From Clostridia bacterium (GTDB taxonomy: Bacteria > Bacillota_E > RBS10-35 > JAJYVN01): DNA of 6,777 nt. The stretch is taken from the NCBI GenBank assembly GCA_027335545.1, contig DAHWHV010000607.1:1-6777 (forward strand). Reading direction: 5' to 3'. Position numbers and translations under genes: made by a program. Below, piece after piece: positions 4,531 to 6,777 of the stretch. Each line of letters starts with the position of its first letter. The stretch's first letter is position 1. The notes beneath the pieces were generated by a model. The model saw only the letters and a program-made list of their open reading frames with translations, made no database searches and was not told where the DNA came from.

Positions 4531-6261
4531 CTATGCCTTGACCACGCCGCGCAGGCTGAACGTCTCCCCCAGCGGATGCACGACCAAACCGTGGATGTCC
4601 GCGTGCGCCACCCAGTTCTGGCCGGGCCAGAAGAGGGGGATCGCCGGCAACTGCGATAGCAGGGCTCGCTCGGCGGTGGCCAGGTCCGCGGCCCGCGCCG
4701 GCGAGTCGCCGGCGGCGGCGGCCCGCTGCAGGGCGCCCGTGTAGGCGGGATCCGCCCAGTGGGTGAAGTCCATGGGCCCGGCGAAGACGTTCAGGAAGCT
4801 GGTCGGGTCGTTGTAGTCATAGCTCCAATCGATCAGCGCCAAGTCGAAGCGACCCGACTGCAGGTCCGCCAACTCGGCCTGCATGTCCACGGTCTGCACG
4901 CGCACGCCCACTCCTAGGTTCTGGCGCCAGAACGCCTGCAGCGTCGCCAACTCCGACCGGGCAGAGGCGGGCCCCAGGACGGTGAGCGGGGGCAACTGCG
5001 TGAGGTGGAGTTGCCGCAGGCCGGTGCCCAGTTCCGCCCGGGCCCGGGACGGATGCGCCGTGACCGGGAGCACCGGTCCGACCCGGCTGGCGAAGGAACC
5101 CGGGGCCGGGGCCGCGACGATCCCCGGCGGCGTCAGGGCATAGGCGGCGTGGGCCCCGCCGCGCACCACCGCCCCCGCCAGCGAGCGGCGGTCGATCGCC
5201 GCCGACAGGGCCCGGCGGACGTGGACGTTGGTCAGGGGCGCGACCGCCGTGTTCACCCAGAGGAACCAGGTGGTCGGCGCCGTCGCGGAGCGGAAGCCGG
5301 GTCGGCCGCGGAAGCGGTGCACATAGGAAGACGGCAGGACCGGGGCCAAAATGTCCAACTGGCCCGCCTGGTAGAGGTTGACCGCCGTGGCCGGGTCGGA
5401 AACCATGAGCCCGTGGACGCCCGCCAGATGCACCGCCGCCGCGTCCCAGTAGCGCGGATTGCGGCGCAGGTCCAGGTAGTCCCCGGAACGCCACTTGGAG
5501 ATGACGAACGGCCCGTCGAAGACCAAGCGGTCGATGGCGGTCCCGTAGGCCTTGACCCCCCACGCCCGGACCCGTGCCGCGTCGGCGGGGAAGTAGACCG
5601 GCAGGGCCGTGAGGTCCAGCCAGTAAGGGCTGGGGAGGCTGAGGGTGACCCGCAGGGTGTGGGTCGAGAGGGCCCGCAGCCCCAGGTGGGCATCCAGCGC
5701 CGTCGCCTGCCGTTGCGCCCGGGCGAACGCAGCCGGGTGGGCGTGCGGGTCCGGGCAGCGCAGCGCCAGCAACGCCGCCGCACCCTCGATGGCCGAGAGG
5801 TTGCCGGCGGTCGGCGAACCGGTGCAAGGGTTGAGGGCCGCATCCCAGGCGAAGACGAAGTCAGCGGCGGTGAGCGCGTCGCCGTTGCTCCAGCGCGCCG
5901 GCCGCAGCGAAAACGTGTAGGTGCGTGCCCGGGGACCGACGGTCCAGGAGGAGGCGATCCCCGGCACGGGGGTGCCCGCCCGGTTCAGGCGCACCAGGCC
6001 CTCCATCACTTGGTCCAGGACGTTGTACGAGATGGCGTCCGCGGCCAGCAGCGGATTCAGGCTGGCCGGCTCGCCCCCCCAGTCGACGTTCAGGATGGCG
6101 CTCGCCGCCGCGGGCGCCCGCGGGCCGGACACGGCAGGGCTGGGGCCCCGGCCACAGGCGGCCAGCAGGGCCGCAGCGGCCACGAACGCGGCTAGGGGGC
6201 GGCGCAGGCGACGAACCGGCCCCGGACGGCCCGGAGAGGTGCGGGATGGTCTGTGCAGCAT
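4531..6261 (-). CDS. OppA/DppA-type peptide ABC transporter substrate-binding lipoprotein (SBP family 5)
   Basis: The product is an extracytoplasmic lipid-anchored receptor that should bind oligopeptides and deliver them to an ABC importer. Seen in 576 residues: an Arg-rich n-region, a hydrophobic run PLAAFVAAAALLAAC (22-36) with lipobox Leu-Ala-Ala-Cys36, a Gly/Pro/Ala linker, then the family-5 pattern in order: WGGEPASLNPLLA, YNVLDQVMEGLVRL, YTFSLRPARWSNGDALTAADFVFAWD, FVISKWRSGDYLDLRRNPRYWD, NVHVRRALSAAIDR, FWRQNLGVGVRVQ, and D482-YNDPTSFLNVF, a close match to the DYNEPTSFLN segment I recall from E. coli OppA. Length is normal for OppA-type proteins. The frame is open to 6312, but ATG 6261 has AGGGGGAG just upstream (6272-6265) and gives a proper signal peptide. 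No permease or ATPase gene lies downstream on this strand; the neighbour there is convergent, so it looks like an orphan receptor. Ligand could be peptides or something else; the family is firm. Confidence 0.93.
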   Translation of the reverse strand: MLHRPSRTSPGRPGPVRRLRRPLAAFVAAAALLAACGRGPSPAVSGPRAPAAASAILNVDWGGEPASLNPLLAADAISYNVLDQVMEGLVRLNRAGTPVPGIASSWTVGPRARTYTFSLRPARWSNGDALTAADFVFAWDAALNPCTGSPTAGNLSAIEGAAALLALRCPDPHAHPAAFARAQRQATALDAHLGLRALSTHTLRVTLSLPSPYWLDLTALPVYFPADAARVRAWGVKAYGTAIDRLVFDGPFVISKWRSGDYLDLRRNPRYWDAAAVHLAGVHGLMVSDPATAVNLYQAGQLDILAPVLPSSYVHRFRGRPGFRSATAPTTWFLWVNTAVAPLTNVHVRRALSAAIDRRSLAGAVVRGGAHAAYALTPPGIVAAPAPGSFASRVGPVLPVTAHPSRARAELGTGLRQLHLTQLPPLTVLGPASARSELATLQAFWRQNLGVGVRVQTVDMQAELADLQSGRFDLALIDWSYDYNDPTSFLNVFAGPMDFTHWADPAYTGALQRAAAAGDSPARAADLATAERALLSQLPAIPLFWPGQNWVAHADIHGLVVHPLGETFSLRGVVKA

Positions 6262-6264
6262 GGG

Positions 6265-6272
6265 CTCCCCCT
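6265..6272 (-). promoter_or_regulatory. Ribosome binding site of the peptide-binding lipoprotein gene
   Basis: On the minus strand AGGGGGAG ends three bases before the ATG at 6261. The spacing from its last base is short, but the G-run is centred at a usual distance. It supports starting the protein at the Met that directly precedes the lipoprotein signal peptide, not 17 codons upstream. Confidence 0.55.
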
Positions 6273-6320
6273 GTCGCGTCCGCGGGCACGGCGAGGACGC
6301 ATTTCCGGCCACTGCGGGCG

Positions 6321-6350
6321 CTCTATACGGTTACCTACGGTATCGGGGTT
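6321..6350 (-). promoter_or_regulatory. A/T-richer patch, candidate promoter of the lipoprotein gene
   Basis: This is one of the least GC-rich segments in the window. On the minus strand it reads TATAGA at 6327-6322, one or two changes from a -10 box, which would give an approximately 55-base 5' leader. No good -35 hexamer stands 16-18 bases upstream. On the plus strand TACGGTTACC and TACGGTATCG form an imperfect 10-bp direct repeat (6326-6345) that could be a regulator site. The promoter role is inferred from composition and position only. Confidence 0.3.
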
Positions 6351-6398
6351 TGGCACCGCCGTGATGAGCCCCCTGCTCGGAGAGACCCGTCGCGGCGC

Positions 6399-6777
6399 TT
6401 AGCGCGCGCCCGCCACGGGGAGGTCGATGTGCCCGATCGCCCGCCACACGCCCTCGTCGTCGTCCCAGGCATTGGCGTGGATGCGGGCCGGACCGGGGTG
6501 TGTCTCCGAGGGCACCTCCAGGTGCAGGCGCAGCCCTCCCACGTCGGCGAGGCAGAAGGCGTCGGGGTGGCACAGGCGCTCGACCGCCTCGCGCGCCAGG
6601 GCCTCGGCCTCGCCAACGGCGAATTCGCGACGCACGCCCCGGGCGTCGCGGCAGTTGCGGCGGAACAGGTCGCCCAGGGCGGCGAGCACGTTCGGGTCCC
6701 GCCCCGCCGCCCGCACGCCCGGGGGCAGTTCGTCCTCGCCATCCCCGGGTGGGGCGCCCCCGGGGGGCGACTCCCGA
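6399..6777 (-). CDS. Partial hypothetical protein, C-terminal 125 residues
   Basis: I do not recognise this protein. The frame is open to the right edge, giving 125 residues up to the TAA stop at 6399. The first 20 or so visible residues are a Pro/Gly/Asp/Glu-rich stretch that looks like a linker. Then comes a helical segment (DPNVLAALGDLFRRNCRD and AVGEAEALAREAVERLCHP) followed by a beta-like segment (GGLRLHLEVP, ARIHANAWDDDEGVWRAIGH, IDLPVAGAR). The ordered alternation and G/C-ending codons support real coding. A GTG at 6716 could start a 105-residue protein, but no good ribosome binding site precedes it, so an N-terminal part beyond the window is likelier. It ends 137 bases before the lipoprotein gene on the same strand; the A/T-richer patch between them argues against tight co-transcription. 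Confidence 0.6.
   Translation of the reverse strand, partial: RESPPGGAPPGDGEDELPPGVRAAGRDPNVLAALGDLFRRNCRDARGVRREFAVGEAEALAREAVERLCHPDAFCLADVGGLRLHLEVPSETHPGPARIHANAWDDDEGVWRAIGHIDLPVAGAR

Noticed and set aside
5005..6195. 396-residue plus-strand frame inside the lipoprotein gene
   Set aside because: Its Arg/Gly/Val-rich translation has no recognisable features, and the opposite strand encodes a clear OppA-type protein over the same bases.
6335..6742. 135-residue minus-strand frame starting with ATG at 6742
   Set aside because: Its translation is Arg/Pro/Thr-rich and disordered, whereas the overlapping frame ending at 6399 gives alternating helix and strand-like sequence with better codon-position pattern.

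Overview
The window is very GC-rich chromosomal-looking DNA. Coding frames end almost every codon in G or C, Shine-Dalgarno sites are strong and purine-rich, and no phage, plasmid or transposase gene is visible. The mixture of genes is an ANT(4')-type nucleotidyltransferase (a family best known from low-GC Bacillota), an OppA-type lipoprotein and a large M14 metallopeptidase. This would fit a high-GC, possibly thermophilic member of the Bacillota (Symbiobacterium/Thermaerobacter/Limnochordia-like), but that placement is inference and not proven by the sequence.

Layout from left to right. Bases 1-404 carry no convincing gene. They hold two strong hairpins near the left edge and a perfect 15-bp tandem repeat just before the first gene. 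Bases 405-2813 (+) encode an approximately 800-residue M14 zinc carboxypeptidase-family protein with all expected zinc and catalytic residues and a C-terminal glutamine-amidotransferase-like region. Bases 2814-3298 are a 485-bp gene-free leader with a 12-bp palindrome and a nested set of pairings able to involve the next gene's ribosome binding site. Bases 3299-4063 (+) encode a 254-residue aminoglycoside 4'-O-nucleotidyltransferase homologue, the best-supported call in the window. Bases 4064-4530 form a convergent intergenic region packed with hairpins, one of them with 18-base arms (17 pairs), and holding at best a small or frame-broken ORF. Bases 4531-6261 (-) encode an OppA-like peptide-binding lipoprotein. 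At the right edge (-) lies the C-terminal part of an unrecognised protein.

How the genes fit together: the peptidase and the solute-binding lipoprotein both point to peptide use, but they lie on opposite strands and are separated by the resistance gene, so there is no visible operon. The nucleotidyltransferase stands alone with its own long upstream region, as expected for an independently regulated intrinsic resistance or detoxification gene. The most notable observations are this host-adapted ANT(4') homologue, its lysine at a position known from thermostabilised kanamycin nucleotidyltransferase, its possible attenuator-like leader, and the unexplained cluster of strong hairpins behind it.
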